Shown: positions 1-13,128, numbered from the stretch's first letter. The stretch: 64,000 nucleotides of DNA from Peromyscus leucopus (GCF_004664715.2 NC_051063.1:117163629-117227628), one strand, 5' to 3'. Numbers and translations: made by a program. Notes: generated by a model from the letters alone, not told the origin.

Positions 1-85
1 TGAATTCTCAGTGTGAAAGACATAAAGTGCCAACAGGCAGCACTTGCTTAACATCTAAGATAAGGCATTTTGTACAGTGTTTTCT

Positions 86-86
<1 letters not shown>

Positions 87-158
<72 letters not shown>
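87..158. repeat. Compound (CT)n-(GT)n microsatellite
   Basis: About 17 CT units followed directly by 19 GT units, uninterrupted. Apparent reading frames through it are His-Thr or Arg-Glu repeats and are not coding. Likely length-polymorphic. Confidence 0.97.
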
Positions 159-161
<3 letters not shown>

Positions 162-780
162 CGTGTACATAAAAATATATGGTATAGCTCATAATACATC
201 TAAACATTATTTGAGATGAAAAAAACTTACCTGACAAGCTTTCTTTGACAGGAGATAATACACAAAGTCAAATAATTAAGGTTAATTTTCTTAGAAATAA
301 GGTTTAATATGCAATCAGTCTTTTCCTAGCTTGTTATTCATTCATTTGTATGATTATTTTCAAAAAAACATCTTCAAATAGAAGCATATCTGTCTCCATT
401 AAAATAGTAAGTTTTAGAAAAAGGAAGGTACTCAATGACATTTACGTACAAAATTCCTGTGCTCAACACCATTAGATATAATGTTATGCAAACAAGAGAA
501 GCGAACCTAAGAAGAAAAGGTGTGTCAAAGAGAGCTGTTTCAATGGATCGCAATGGAGAGGAAAACAGTTCCTGATGATAGATGTGAGTGAACTACAGCC
601 AGGGAATCCACTCAGCAGGTGGAAAGCATATCACATGGAAGCCACAGGGGGAAGAAAAACAAAGTCACATTTCAGCAGAAAGTCATGGGTTTAGGTAACC
701 ATGACAACAGCTCCGTGCAATAGCTGCTTCTCTTTTTATCTTTATGAAAGATTTTGTGGAATGTCATATGTTTTAGTGTT

Positions 781-786
781 TTCTTT

Positions 787-845
<59 letters not shown>

Positions 846-865
846 CTCTCTCTCTTTCTTTTTTT
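781..865. repeat. (TTTC)n pyrimidine microsatellite
   Basis: About 15 tetranucleotide units followed by a (CT)n stretch and a T-run ending in cag. The Leu-Ser-Phe frame across it is an artefact of the repeat. Confidence 0.95.
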
Positions 866-1659
866 CAGGAAAAACTCAAATACCATAATAAAATCTTTGC
901 TGTCGAAGGCTTTTAAGAGCAGGTAGTTTATTGCTACTTCCTACAATTTAATAGAACACTATCATGTTTCATCTTCCATAATAATACACCTGTGTCTACG
1001 GTTTCCCTTTCTTTGCTTCTTTGGACTGAATATTTGATTATACTGCCCTGAGCATATGCTACACATCATTGTGGTTGGAAGGAAAAAGAACCAAACCTTT
1101 ACCAGACCAGCTGGCCTCAGTCCAACTTCTGCCATTTATCAAACTGCTAAACAAGCTGTTTAGAATTCACGACCTTTAGAATTCACATTTTTCAACAAGA
1201 AAATAAAGAGTGTTATTATCATATATGCTTGTTTTCTATGCTAATGAGAGAAGCAAATGGATTTGAACGCAATGTACTATACTGTGAAAGTCATTGTCCT
1301 TTGACACACATAATCATAAATTTGTATAGACTTCTCTAACTTATCTACTGGACCCCTAGGAAGTTATTAAGATATTTTAGAGATATTGTTGTTCCTAAAA
1401 GATACGATAGATCAATATCAATATAACATTACTTTAAACAATTTAAAATAATCAGTTCATGTAAAATTACTTGCTAAGACTTTGCCATATTGTTCTAATT
1501 TCAATGTGTGGGAAATACTGTGTTTTAAATGATACACTGGGATCAGTTATTATAATAATGAACATTCAACACTCATATACTTAGTGACAAAAATAACGTA
1601 GATGTCTAATTAATAGAATAAATGGTTTTATTCTAAAATAATCCAATTTTTGGCATTAT

Positions 1660-1740
1660 TAGGGGTGAGGGAATCTGAGGGTAGAACCCAGGCCTTATAA
1701 ATGCTAGGCAAGTACCCTAGGACTGAACTGCATGCCAGCC
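1660..1740 (-). repeat. Degenerate ID-like tRNA-derived SINE
   Basis: The + strand shows gaacccaggcc, tgctaggcaagtaccct and actgaactgcatgcc, the reverse complement of the tRNA-like head of an ID-type SINE (..gtagagtacttgcctagca..). It is diverged and lacks clear ends. It could also be the ID half of a B4 element. Confidence 0.45.
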
Positions 1741-2447
1741 ATAATTATTGAATCCTTTGCACGGGTGCCAGAGAGTACTGCATCATGCCCTTTAAATATG
1801 CTGGACTACCTGATCCTGAATAAAGAGTCATTACATTCTCCATTTAAAGATGAAAAGCCTTGACAGAGTCTGGGTGACCTGTCTGAGGCTATGGGCTTAC
1901 TAGAATCAATATTAGACCCTATATATCTGAGCACAATCTCCAGGACAGGTAACCACAATGCTAACAAATTCTCCATCCTTGTCCTTGCCTCTGAATCAAA
2001 CATAAACAATTTGGAGTTAAGTTTTTTTACATTATTTCTGTAACCACAGTATCTTTCCTCTGAATTACTAATGCTTCCATCACCCAACCACTTAGTCACA
2101 TAGCAGTTGGCCTTCAGCAAAAATAGTTCCATCCAACCTCTCTAATTTAACTGAGTCTGCTGTAGGAGTCTTTTCTGCAAAAAAGACCTTTTGGAAATAT
2201 CCTGAGGATTATTAGTCAAAGAGGAATGAAATGACTTCCTCTGTGTCCCTGATGTGGTGTCTAGTCAATTGACATTGTAAAGACTTCCAAACTGCTATGT
2301 CCAGAGCAGAAGTTGGACTAGTTTTATGAAACCATTCAGGAGTCATTAACAGGAAAAAATAAATGAACTAGATAAATCTTTAGAATCAGCAATGCTGAAA
2401 TTTTAGATTTTCAAATACCTTCATTTGTAAAGAAATGGTTATTTTAA

Positions 2448-2450
<3 letters not shown>

Positions 2451-2482
<32 letters not shown>
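2451..2482. repeat. (TA)n microsatellite
   Basis: Sixteen uninterrupted TA units within AT-rich intron 1. Confidence 0.95.
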
Positions 2483-2483
<1 letters not shown>

Positions 2484-3139
2484 CTTAAAGATAATTTTAT
2501 GCAATATTTAGCACATTTAACATTATCCCTACCTTTCTCATAGAGTTTCAACATTCTGGATTTTGAATTTTTGGATTGGGATTCTCAAGCTGCATAAGCA
2601 AAGAGGCAGTGTGGCCTCAGCAGCAGGATGACATAAGATGAAAGCATATGGGGAACACTAGCCAGGTTAAAGACAGGTTTTGGAGGGTTGAATTAAAAAT
2701 AATGTTTGACAGAGTCAACGTGAAAGAAAATGGAGGGTAACATACAAAAGGGAATCCATTGCTTCCTGGCTTTAACAGCAGGCTGGTTGGTATGAAAGTA
2801 CAGAGAAAGAAATGTTTTTTTTTTATGTTTAATAATATATTTGCAATGTATGAAAACCATGTTTGAATTTTAAGTATGTATATATTTAGAATATGAGAAT
2901 TTTCATTAATGTAATTGGTGGGTAATGCCATCAAACTCACCCATACATATGGCCAAAGAATATAAATGGAAATATAGAATGTATAGAGCTCAGTTCTACA
3001 TCAAGCACAGATTTATGGCTATACTGGTTAGTTTTTGTTAACATTATACAGACTTTGACATACCTGAGAAGAGGGATCTCAATTAAGTACATGCTTTCCA
3101 ACAGATCAGCATGTTGGTTTCCTAACAGAACTTTCTTGA

Positions 3140-3421
3140 TTCCTGGTTGATGTGGAAAGAGCCAAGGCACTCTGGGTAGTCCCATCTTTGGTGAGTAGGC
3201 CTGGGCTGTAAAAGAAGGATAATTGAGCAAGTCACAGCAAGTCGAAGGAAGCAAGCCAGTAAGCAATATTCCTCCATTGTCTCTGCTACATTTCCTGCCC
3301 CCAGTTTTCTATTATGGCCTTTCCCTATGATAGATTTTACCTTGTGCTTCAAATAAACCCTTTCTGTCTAAGTTGGCTTTAGTCATTTTGTATCACAGCA
3401 ATAAGATGCAAACCAGGACAA
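3140..3421 (-). repeat. Rodent interspersed repeat, URR1-like
   Basis: The + strand reads gcaagccagtaagcaatattcc, then cttcaaataaaccctttctg, and ends tcacagcaataagatgcaaac. This is the reverse of a very common rodent repeat that starts ctattgctgtgataaaacacc and is annotated, as I remember it, as a non-autonomous hAT-type element (URR1). The same family lies in the opposite orientation at 58912-60375. The family name is from memory. Confidence 0.55.
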
Positions 3422-4195
3422 TGAGCAGTGCACAGTGCTCAGAAATGAACCTACATTTTGAAGATTAATTAACTTGTAATTTCTACCTTGAAATTCTGAA
3501 TAATTTTTGCTGTGAATTTGTGTTTCACAGTGAAGCCATAAAGACATGAAGCATACTATAGGAGCTCAATGTGATTTTACTCTTGTGGTATCCTATTTTC
3601 TCTGGGGAAATATCTTTACCTTTCTGGGATGTTGGATGTCATTCCCTACCCTGTAGCACCAGCCCCATCTAGTCCAAAGTCTTTGGGGGCTACTGGCCAG
3701 AACATCAAGAACCACCTATCATTGTCATTCTGTTTGAGAATTTGGGAAGAATGAAGGCCCTGAACATTTTGTTACAAGTTGGAACAGATGTGTTTCAGTA
3801 CTGACAGAATGATAACTAAATGGGCAGAAGATTAATTATCACAGGATAATTCTCACCAAAATTACTCCACAAAGTGTGTCCTTCAAATTCATTTGCTGAA
3901 GCCATGCAACTAACTGCATTTTCAGATAGGACTTTCAAGGACGTAATTGAAGTTAAATGAAGGAAGAACTATGACCACGATTTTAGGCATTTATCTTTAT
4001 TGTAGCTGGCATTTACTAGCCTAATTTGTGTCCAGAAAGTTCCCAACTATACCTTGAACTATTGACAGTTGTAATTCATAAAATAGAGTCTTATTTCTTT
4101 TTTGTGACTTTGGGTGGCTTGTCAGTATTGACTCTGTCTCCCTGAAGTATTCCAAAGCAACCCTCCAGTCCAGTCTTCCTTTCTTCCCTCTAAGT

Positions 4196-4397
4196 ACAAT
4201 AATTAACCTTTCTTAATAATTTGTTTAATTTTATTTTATGTGCATTGGTGTGAAGGTGTCAGATGCCCTGGAACTGGAGTTACAGACAGTTGTGAGCTGC
4301 CATGTGGGTGCTGGGAATTGAACCTGGGTCCTCTGGAAGAGCAAACAGTGCTCTTAACCACTGACCTAGCTTTCCAGCCCACAATAATTAATCTTAC
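4196..4397 (-). mobile_element. B2 SINE with target-site duplication
   Basis: The body at about 4213-4380 is the reverse complement of a B2 SINE. It shows gaattgaacctgggtcctct, the B-box-side tRNA-like region, and gagctgccatgtgggtgctg. It ends in cagccc, the RNA polymerase III start of the element. The A-rich tail lies on the left as T/A-rich sequence. Imperfect duplicates of acaataattaaycttwc at 4196-4212 and 4381-4397 are the likely target-site duplication. Confidence 0.88.
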
Positions 4398-4554
4398 AAG
4401 GGTCCCCCTGCTCAAATAAATAAGTTTCATCTCACAGTGTTGCATCTTGATTGCCACAATCATATACAAATTAGGTGACGAACTGGGACTTTGTTGTTTC
4501 TTTTAACACAGAAGTGCTTTAAAATCATTGGCTGTTGAACTCCTGTGCATGCGT

Positions 4555-4976
4555 TACAAATGCATGGAGAGGGAAAGAGGCAGTGGCTCAGTGAGGAAAA
4601 AACTTGCAATGCGAGCATCAGAACTGGAGATCAGACAATCAGCACCCTCTTAAATCCTGAGTGGGAGGAGTGGCTTTCTATTAGTATTGATTGCTTGCAA
4701 AATGGAAATGTGAAATTGCCAGAGAAATCTTACTAGCCAAACCAACCAAACGAATGAGTGCTGTTTCAGAGAGAGAGCACATCTTAACGTATGCCATAGT
4801 GAATAACTGAGGAAGACACTCAACATCAACCTCAGGCCTCCACAGGCATACACAAACAGGTATATGTGCGCGCACACACACACACAAACACACACATACA
4901 CACACACATGCACACACATACCAATACACATGCAAGTACACACTTGTGCACATGCCACATATGTATATGCACACAC
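4555..4976 (+). repeat. Degenerate tRNA-derived SINE with (CA)n tail
   Basis: The left part (about 4575-4650: gtggctcagtgagg, ttgcaatgcgagcatcagaa, agcaccctcttaaa) resembles the tRNA-like head of a rodent B3/B4/RSINE-type element. The right part reads acactcaacatcaacctcaggcctcc and then a (CA)n tract at about 4871-4976, the usual end of such elements. The middle, about 4680-4770, does not match and may be unrelated. The Cys-Val frame on the other strand is a product of the CA repeat. Confidence 0.5.
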
Positions 4977-5810
4977 AAATATAAGTAAATGAACAAATAA
5001 CTGCTCAATGTCCAGTAAAGTTGGAGCTGAAAAGCTTGGTTTGTGTTGGAAGCACTGTCTTTTTATCTTCAAACTGTTACTTATCTTCTCTATCCTCAGT
5101 TTACTTGTTAATATGGTAAGTATTGCCACGTGACTTAAATAAAATAGTGTTCATGCATCACAGCTCCTTAAAATCTTTCCTATAAAAATGTGAACAATTA
5201 TAATTTTAAAAATAATTGTCTGCCAGAGAGTAACACAGGTATTAGGAAAACTGCTGTGCTTTGAAAGTTCCCTATGAGCAAGACTATGTTGTATATCAAG
5301 TCAGACATTAAAAATGGATGTTATGACAAAAACAAAAAGTGTGAAGTGGCATGATTACTAGTATTTGCTATTACTGGTTATTTTTAGTAAATGTTTCTGT
5401 TGGGTGTTTACTGTTTCTCATGTGATAGGATTTTGACTTCACATGGATCAGTAACTGCCTTTCCTGTCATAACCTGAGACTTTGTACCTCACATAGTGAT
5501 TAACATATAGTAGAGGTTTCACTAATCAATTGTATCTCAACTATTTACATAAAGTACTCATTTTGATCACAGTTTAGTGCATAAGACTTAGGAAGCCAAA
5601 GTCATCATGGTACATGCTAGATGTGGTACTACTAGATGTAGGACTGCAACTCCACCATGGGTTTGACATTCCATCATTTGTCCTGCAAACTTCACTGCAT
5701 TCTTTGACATTTTCACCTAATTGTTAGGACACTGAATGAAGGTAGTGATGAGTAATTTCAACATCCCTTCCCTTTCCACTTGACTCATTTAACACGAAGT
5801 GTTTTCGTAG

Positions 5811-6027
5811 ATCATCTGTAGCAGATCAGAGGAGTATAATGGCCGTCAGGCTTTATGTGATGGGACACCTGAGGGACCACTGATACGCAATCCTGGAAAC
5901 CATGACAAAGCCAAAACCCCAAGGCTCCCATCTTCAGCAGATGTGGAATTTTGTCTGAGTTTGATCGAGTATGAAACTGGCTCCATGGATAGAACTGCCA
6001 ATTTCAGCTTTAGAAACACAGTGGAAG
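5811..6027 (+). CDS. Tyr: Tyrosinase exon 2 (codons 274-345 plus first base of 346)
   Basis: Internal coding exon of tyrosinase, the copper mono-oxygenase of the melanosome that oxidises L-tyrosine to DOPA and DOPA to dopaquinone, the rate-limiting step of melanin synthesis. The exon opens in phase 0 with [20 protein letters not shown] and runs through the conserved stretch around [20 protein letters not shown] to [12 protein letters not shown]. It is 217 bp, the same length as the human and mouse exon 2, with AG before it and GTAATA after it. Codon 276 and 289 cysteines belong to the luminal domain. Asn337-Phe-Ser is a conserved N-glycosylation sequon. Codon 278 is Arg (aga), a site of nonsense alleles in human OCA1. 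The 217-bp length leaves one base (g) that joins with exon 3 to give Gly346. I see no stop or frameshift. Differences from mouse (for example Ile-Glu at 325-326 and Val344) point to another rodent genus. Confidence 0.97.
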
Positions 6028-6910
6028 GTAATATCCTTGTTTTCATTAATTATGATTTTTTTCTCCTTGTTTACTGTCTCTTCTCAGAGATCTTGGACTC
6101 ATGTATATTTAGAATTTATAATTTTGTTAGTTGTGTAATGAATGCTATGCTTTGCATATACTCATACTGATAGTAAACCTAGGCAGCTTAGAACATCATA
6201 CCTAATATTCCAGCAGTTAAGTGATACAAAAGCAAGTTGTGTATTCTACACACCATGGGAAAAAGTGGGAACAATAGGCAATTTTCCACAAAGGAAATAG
6301 CTTTTATCTCAAGTTAATAAAAGAGATAGATTCTCTGAAGCAAAAAGTGAGTTACCATGACCTGAGAACATTGAATGAGGTTCCTCCAATACTATTTTCT
6401 AACAGGGTAAGAGTTCTATGAAGCTTTGCAGTAATAGAACAAAGAAAATAATGGGGAAACATCAGGTAGGCGACTTACAGAAGAACAGAGTTATCTAAGC
6501 TGTAGACCCCAGATGTTATCTAACCCTATTCTTAGACTTTTCATTGTTCAAAAGTGGGAGTCTGTATATTATAAACTATTTACCCAATGATCACAAAGAT
6601 GTTAGGTTCCACACAAGGAAAGCAATAAATGACTATTAGTGGGCTAAAGACTACCCAAAGTAGTTTGGTTCTGAACCTGCAACATTCCAACCTATTCTGT
6701 CAATCAGACTTTGTAATCCCATGGTCTTTTCAGGAATTCTCATTCACAGAGCCAATTGTGAATGGAATGAAGGTGTTTCAACAAAGGTATGTTAGTACAA
6801 AGTAAAATCATTTCATGACTGAAGCTGTTTGTACTGTAGAATTAGAGATACAGAACTATGGAAAGACAGTGTTTTCTCATGATCTAAATGGGCTTCTTTC
6901 TCTTTGATTT

Positions 6911-7105
6911 AAAATATCTAGACACGGGCTTGAGAGATGGCTCAGAGGTTAAGAGTGCTGCTTGCTCTTCCAAAGGTCCTGAGTTCAATTCCCAGCAACC
7001 ACATGGTGGCTCACAACCATCTGTAATGAGATCTGGTGCCCTCTTCTGTGTACATAATAAATAAATAAATAAATCTTTTAAAAAATAAATAAAATACCTA
7101 GACAC
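6911..7105 (+). mobile_element. B2 SINE flanked by 15-bp target duplication
   Basis: The body at 6926-7090 has the full B2 layout: gagagatggctcagaggtta (A box), gagttcaattcccagcaacc (B box), acatggtggctcacaaccat, and a tail of aataaataaata and A. The flanks aaaatatctagacac (6911-6925) and aaaatacctagacac (7091-7105) match at 14 of 15 positions and start with AAAA, as expected of L1-driven insertion. The central part is slightly shortened (ctcttctgtgtacataataa). Confidence 0.95.
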
Positions 7106-9068
7106 TAGGTTATTTGAGGCCATTTTTTTTTTTGCTAACTGTAATACAGGCACAATTCATGTCAATTCAAGCCTGTCTCCTTATATCCCAACATCTGCAC
7201 TTCACCAGAGGTGGTTTCTCACATCCTTTTCTACTCTCTGGTTCAGCATATCTGCCCATCTGCTCACATCTTCCTTCCAATACCAGTTCATTATCGTGTG
7301 ATCAGAACAGACGCTTTCATATGTGCATCATACTTCAGCTTGCACTGAAGAGACAAACCTATCAACAGAGTTTAAGGGCAACAAAAATTAAAAACTCAAG
7401 TCACAGATTCCACACATGAGCAAGCAGGGCTAACCTCCAACAAAGATCACAGAAATTACTACCAGCTACTGCCTTCCAAATGTCCTTTGCAATCCACCAT
7501 GTAGACAACCTTGACCTCCTCCATAGACAGAATCTTATTAACCTTTCCCCTTGTCTTTAGTGTGTTGCATTCACCCTAACTTCTTTTGTTCTACTTTATG
7601 TCTCTTCTGAAAGGTCAGCAAAATAGCAAGACTGATGATAACAAGAAAATAAAGGACCTGCTGGCAGTGCAGATCTTTACTTGGAGAAAATCTACAGAGG
7701 AGGTTCTCTTCCAAATCAAAACCCACAGTCCAGTAGCAAGTTGTAATATTTATAGGACAGAAGAGAAGAATGAGGTTAAAATGTTTACTTTTGGGCCCAA
7801 AGTTTGACATTTCTAGGAATAACCACTGAGTAGTCAGTGAAAGAATGTTAAGTGATTGATAAACTTCCTGGATGGTCATTCCTTGGGTAGGGCAAGTAAG
7901 AAATGAGAGAATCAACTTACTTCAGCTACTTATCTAGGAAAATTGTCACAGTTCAACCATGAACAATGCAGCACTAGCTAACATTTTCCCTTTCCTTCTT
8001 TCATTCCAAGCCAGAATCCTAAAACCTTATACCCATAAGTAATGTAGGAAAGCCACATCTTAAAGATAAACTTTGGTGACTGCTGTTAAGATAAAAGTTG
8101 TTTAATGTTTATTCTCTTTCAGCAGTAAAATGATACTCCAAAAAACAGTGATTGCAGTGTGCATAGCATCTTGCCAGCCACTCTGCATAATGTTGTTTAT
8201 AAGACACTTCATAAATATTTTCCGTGGATTACATCATTATGCTCAGTTAAAAGAGGGATGACAGCTTCGGCAAAGTTAAATAATAAGGCTATCCTTGGCT
8301 ACCAAGTGAGTGGCAGCCCCAAAACTGCACTTAATTTGTTAAAGGACAATGTTCAGAATGCAAATACATTGCATTCTGATGACCCATATGGTTCATGAGT
8401 TGCCTGAGGCTGGACAGTATTGTGGCACATACAATATCAGTAAAGACAGTGGTTTGGAGGGATCCTCTGGAGGGTTCCAAGTTCTTGAATATCTAAACAG
8501 GAAAGGGAGAGAAAAGCACATTTTTTTAGAAGAAAAAGGCTTCCTCTATCAGAAACCGTCCCAAGTAGAGCAAAGTCTTAGAAGCTCAACAGCAATGCTA
8601 GACAATGAAGGACAATTCATGGGTTTTCTGACCTACTTGTAGAGCATTGGCTTTTTTGCAACATTGCTTTATTGGTTACATGTTGGCCTTGGGCAAAGGT
8701 GCCCAGCCTTGCTCTTGACCAACAGCCTTTTTTCCCTTGCTAATTTGCAATCTTTGGAAAAGGACTTACAGAACTCACTGACTGCTCTTATCCTTTGTCT
8801 TGGAAAAGACAATGGAAATATAAACAGTCATAAAGAAAAGCAAAATCATGACATTTACAAAAAAAAATGAATGAAATTGGAAATCATTAACTAAAATAAG
8901 TCAGACTCACCAAGACAACAATATCATTTTTTCCTCATACACAGAGCATAAATTTAAAATTATGTATTTGTGTATATTTACAAATGTGTGTATTTACAGT
9001 TGTAGATGTGCATATGTAGGTCATGAAGCTGGAAACAGGATCTTGATGGAAAAGAAGAGTTATTAAGG

Positions 9069-9530
9069 TGTGATGATATTTTACTTGTGCTGAAATGTGA
9101 TATTTTATTTGTATGTTAATAAATAAAGTTTGCCTGGAGATCAGAGGTCAGAGCGAGCCAGGAATAGCAGTCGGGTGGTGTGATAGCACATGCCCTTAAT
9201 CCAATCACATGGCAGCCAGAGTCTCTGTGTGGTCAAGGACACAGTCAAACGTGGTGACACAAGCTTTCATACCAGTACCAACCATAGAGACCTGGAGGTC
9301 TGTATAGACAGGCAGTGACAAGGAAGTCATGTGGCTGGGTTTAGAGCCAATGAGAAGGCAGAACAGGAAGGCAATAAAGGCACAGGTTAGACAATAAGAG
9401 GCTCTCTCTTTGTGGAAGCTACTGCTGGTGGTAAGCTAAAGCTAGTCGTGGCTAATACTCTGATCTCTTTGACTATTACCTCTGTATTTGGCTCTGTGTT
9501 TCTTATTTAATAAGACTGTTTAAAAATTCA
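9069..9530 (+). mobile_element. RMER/LTR-like composite rodent repeat
   Basis: Contains taataaataaagtttgcctg, gatcagaggtcagagcgagcc and an embedded B1-like phrase (gcacatgcccttaatccaat), ending near tttcttatttaataagactg. In my memory this combination marks a rodent medium-reiterated (RMER1-type) repeat. It could be a solo LTR. No terminal duplication was found, so the ends are approximate. Confidence 0.5.
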
Positions 9531-10541
9531 TCTGTGCATGCAATACAACAAATACTGGGTTGACTAGAGGAAACAAAGGAAGCAGCTATAAGAGTGCAGT
9601 GAAGGCACATAAGGAGACCAAAGCATTTATGATACATATATAAAGAGTCCACAATGAAACCATTACTTTGCATGCTCACTTGAAACTTTTGATTAAAAAA
9701 GTGGACAGTATCAATTTAGTTTTTTAATTTAGGAAGACAACTCCTGGTATCATGACACCTCAGAGCTGTGGGCAGAATTGAAGGTACACAGTTTGGTACT
9801 TGCTCTCTGAGGGGACTGTATGTTTCCCTGGACTGCCAGGATTAACAAAAGGCCTCCAAATGCTAACATTACTAACATTGCAAAACAGACTGTGTCCTTG
9901 ATGAAACTTGAGTACTTTGTGGGGGGATTTTTTTGGTTTTTTATTTTTGGTTTTTCATTTTTTTTGACAAAATTTTCAACCATCAGTAATATTTTTAATT
10001 TAATTATATTATTTATTTATTGGATATAGTGTAGGCACAGAAATGGAGCAAAGGCATTTCATTCCTTTACAGCCTGAAGTGAAAGAAAAGTGATGTAGGT
10101 TGGGTTAGGTATCATAGATATACACAGAGAATAAGCAACTGTGAGATTGTCCAGCCCTATTGGTACCTCTACAATGCAGCCCTACACAGACGCAAGGAAT
10201 ATCATGAAAGAGACAGAACGTAATAGCTAGTAGATCAGAACACCTGCAGCTAGATGGTGTCTTCTAGACATGGCAGGGATGTTGCACCTGAGGTATCTCA
10301 ACAATATGTTGACCTAAAAAATACACCCCCCCTCTATAGTGATGAACTTACTTGATCTGTCAAGGCAAAAAGGGCAAAATTTTACAAGTCTTTACTTATA
10401 GATGAGGAGCCTTAGGAAATCAATGGCTCCTGAGAGGAGAATCAGTTTTCTTCAGGGACAAGATAACTAATTTGTTATCCAATCCTAAGTGGTCATCCCA
10501 AAACACATGTATATTCGAGAAACACTAAATGGACTCAGGAC

Positions 10542-10543
<2 letters not shown>

Positions 10544-10590
<47 letters not shown>
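10544..10590. repeat. (GT)n microsatellite
   Basis: About 23 uninterrupted GT units. Confidence 0.97.
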
Positions 10591-10591
<1 letters not shown>

Positions 10592-12678
10592 AAAATAATT
10601 ATAGAAGAGGTCATTTATTCAAGAGTAAAGTAGGGGGTAGGAGAGTTGAGAGAAAATGATGGAAATTTTGTAAATACAGTACTCATGTATGAAATTTACA
10701 AAATTTTAAAATTTAAATTAGAAATATTTCTTATTAATTACCTTACTGGTGAGATGTAACTCAGAGTTCTCAGGATTTCAAGCGATAAACAGAAGCAGCA
10801 AAAAGGTGGCTCCAGAGAGTGATCTACTTCCTGATCTCAAACCCAGGGCTACCAAGCTCCTGTGCTGTTTCCTTAGTTAATGAAATTGGCTTCCAGCCAC
10901 TCAGACTGGGGTTGTTTAGTTCACTGCCTGATCTGAGCTTCCTGCAGACTGAATTTTCAACATCTCATTAACATCTAGCCTTCCTGGGCTCTGCAACATC
11001 CTTCCAAGGCTGTACCTAACTCTGGTGTTGTAGTAGATTAAATCAAGATCCCTGACTTGTGTTTGCTCCCTCTTCTAAGGTCTTAAGATAGTTTGGTTTT
11101 AAACATTATATTTCCTCTCTGGATAATACCTGGCCACTGCTCTTCAAGTCATATAGAGGGATAAAATGGGATTCCTCTCTGTAATTGACTTGTCCACCAG
11201 ACGAATCATCATTTCATCAAAGCACAATCTCCTGTACTTTAGTCAAGGCTTATGAAGGTCCTGGGCTTGTCCTGAGGGTGAGACTGTTTCTTTTCACCTG
11301 GATAACCTAGTTTATTTTTAGGATGGGGTTTCTGCTGCTGCTTTTTTGCCTAGGGATGTGCATTGACGAGCAGTGTTTCATCATATTTCCTTCTGGTATA
11401 TTACCCACCATATTCCCAGGTGTATGGATTTCTAAAGAAAAGCTTCCATATTTTTGCCATTCAAATATAGTGTATTTTTTATACTGACTCTTCTTATTTG
11501 GGAAATGAGTCATGCTTTCAACAATACCCTCTTACCTAAAAATCCATACATGTTTTATAAAAAGAAATAAATGTGTTTGCATATTCAAAATAGAATCATA
11601 GAAAATGAATTACTTTCAAGAGATTTTCAATAGAAACTAGTAATAAGTATTAAATATAGCATGGATGTTTTTCTCTTAAAATATAGTTAACAACTAGATC
11701 ATGATGAAGTAATCGTACCCAAAAAATAAAAATAAAAAAAAGATTCCTTTAAATAGTAGTACTATTGCTTAGTAAAGGTTCCTAATCAAGGGTTGGCTGT
11801 CAGAGGTTGTCCTGTGACAAGAACTTGAAAATTTCATCCAAATGTGGACTCATCAGGATACTCAGAGTACAGTTTGAAAAGAGGGGCTTCAGGTTTTCAT
11901 ACCAATGAACAAGGTAACTATTAAGAAAAACATAACTTGAGCAGGAAATTTGTTGCCAATTTTAGTTTTTAGTGAAAATAATAGCTTCACATGAATAAGA
12001 GAATATAATAAAGATCAGAGATCTGATGCCTGGCACATAATCGACTCAAATTCTAACTCTGTCACAGCTAAAGTATCTGAGTTTTTATTCTATAAACTGA
12101 AACCTCATTAAACAATATCCTCATTACAGACTTTCTATAAGCAATTAGTTCCATAAGAACATACAGAAACATTCAGTACTACCTACTGTGTAGAAGGATA
12201 AAGTACAATAATAGCAGTATTTTTTATCATAGTATGGTTTAAAAAATAGTAGAAATTGTTTAATGGGAGAAGGAATGTATCTCTGTAGTAGAGTGCTTGC
12301 CTGGCATATGAGGTGCTAGACAATTTTAATTCCTCAAAATTTTATTTAATTCCTCAAAAAGTATGGAATACATTTAAGGATAAAATTCTGGCATAGTCAT
12401 TTTAAAGACACAGAAAACATGATATTTCACTATGATCACAGAGCTTCAGTCTTCATTTGCACAGTTAGTGTGAAATTTAATCTACCCAAGTCACAGTGAG
12501 AGAATGCCTAATGTTATGCAGGGAGCTGAATCAGTCCTGCTGAGAGAGCCAATTGGTAGTCAGAACCTTGCAAATCTATCCACCTTTGTCTCTGAGACTG
12601 GTGTTTCCCAAAGTGAGGATTAAGCATCAAATACATAATTTTCAGATTTTAGTAAAAGATGAAAATAAGAATTACCAT

Positions 12679-13128
12679 CTTAGTTGCTTTTCTATTGCAG
12701 TGAAGACAACATTACCAAAATAATTTAGAGAAGAGTTTACTGGGGCTTACAGTTAAAGAAGGTGGGTCCATGGACATCATAGCCAGGAACATAGCAGCAG
12801 GCAGTTACAGGTGGCACTAGAGTAGTAGGTGTGAGCTTACATTCATATCAACAAGCACAAGGCAGAGAGAGAGACAGAGAGACAGAGACACACAGGGAGA
12901 TAGGGACAGAGACACAAACAGAGAGACAGAGACACATAGAAACTTAGAGTTACCTGGGAATGCTATAAATTTTTGCAATCTTGAAGCTCATACCCAGTGA
13001 TAGACCTCCTTCCAAAAAGCCACACTTCTTAATCTTTTCCAAACAGTTCCATCAATTTAGGACTAAGCATTCAAATATATAAGCCTATAAGAGACATTCT
13101 CATTCAAACTAAATAAATCACCTTGTTC
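12679..13128 (+). repeat. Old rodent interspersed repeat with internal GACAGA tract
   Basis: Begins cttagttgcttttctattgcagtgaagac and ends caaatatataagcctataagagacattctcattcaaact in fragments that recur in rodent genomes. The same family is at about 34981-35330 (gtagttactctattgctgtgaagagaca). Positions 12864-12938 are a degenerate gagacagagaca simple repeat inside it. I am not sure whether it is DNA-transposon or LINE-derived. Confidence 0.5.

Larger units (their letters stand above)
1..5810 (+). other. Tyr: Tyr intron 1, 3' portion
   Basis: AT-rich intronic DNA upstream of exon 2. It contains simple repeats (87-158, 781-865, 2451-2482), an ID-like SINE remnant (about 1660-1740), a rodent interspersed repeat (about 3140-3421), a B2 SINE (4213-4380) and a degenerate tRNA-derived SINE with a CA-rich end (about 4555-4976). 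No reading frame here resembles a known protein. Stretches 160-780, 870-1655, 1745-2450, 2485-3135, 3425-4195 and 4980-5790 show nothing I can name. The intron ends in AG at 5809-5810. Exon 1 is not in the window. Confidence 0.9.

Noticed and set aside
8..237. Small open frames with His-Thr and Arg-Glu runs
   Set aside because: They are translations of the CT/GT microsatellite.
701..916. Open frame with Phe-Leu-Ser repeats, and the strong cag acceptor-like end of its pyrimidine tract
   Set aside because: Both are products of the (TTTC)n repeat. No exon-like sequence follows.
4650..5129. 159-codon Cys/Val-rich frame on the - strand
   Set aside because: Its core is the (CA)n tail of a SINE.
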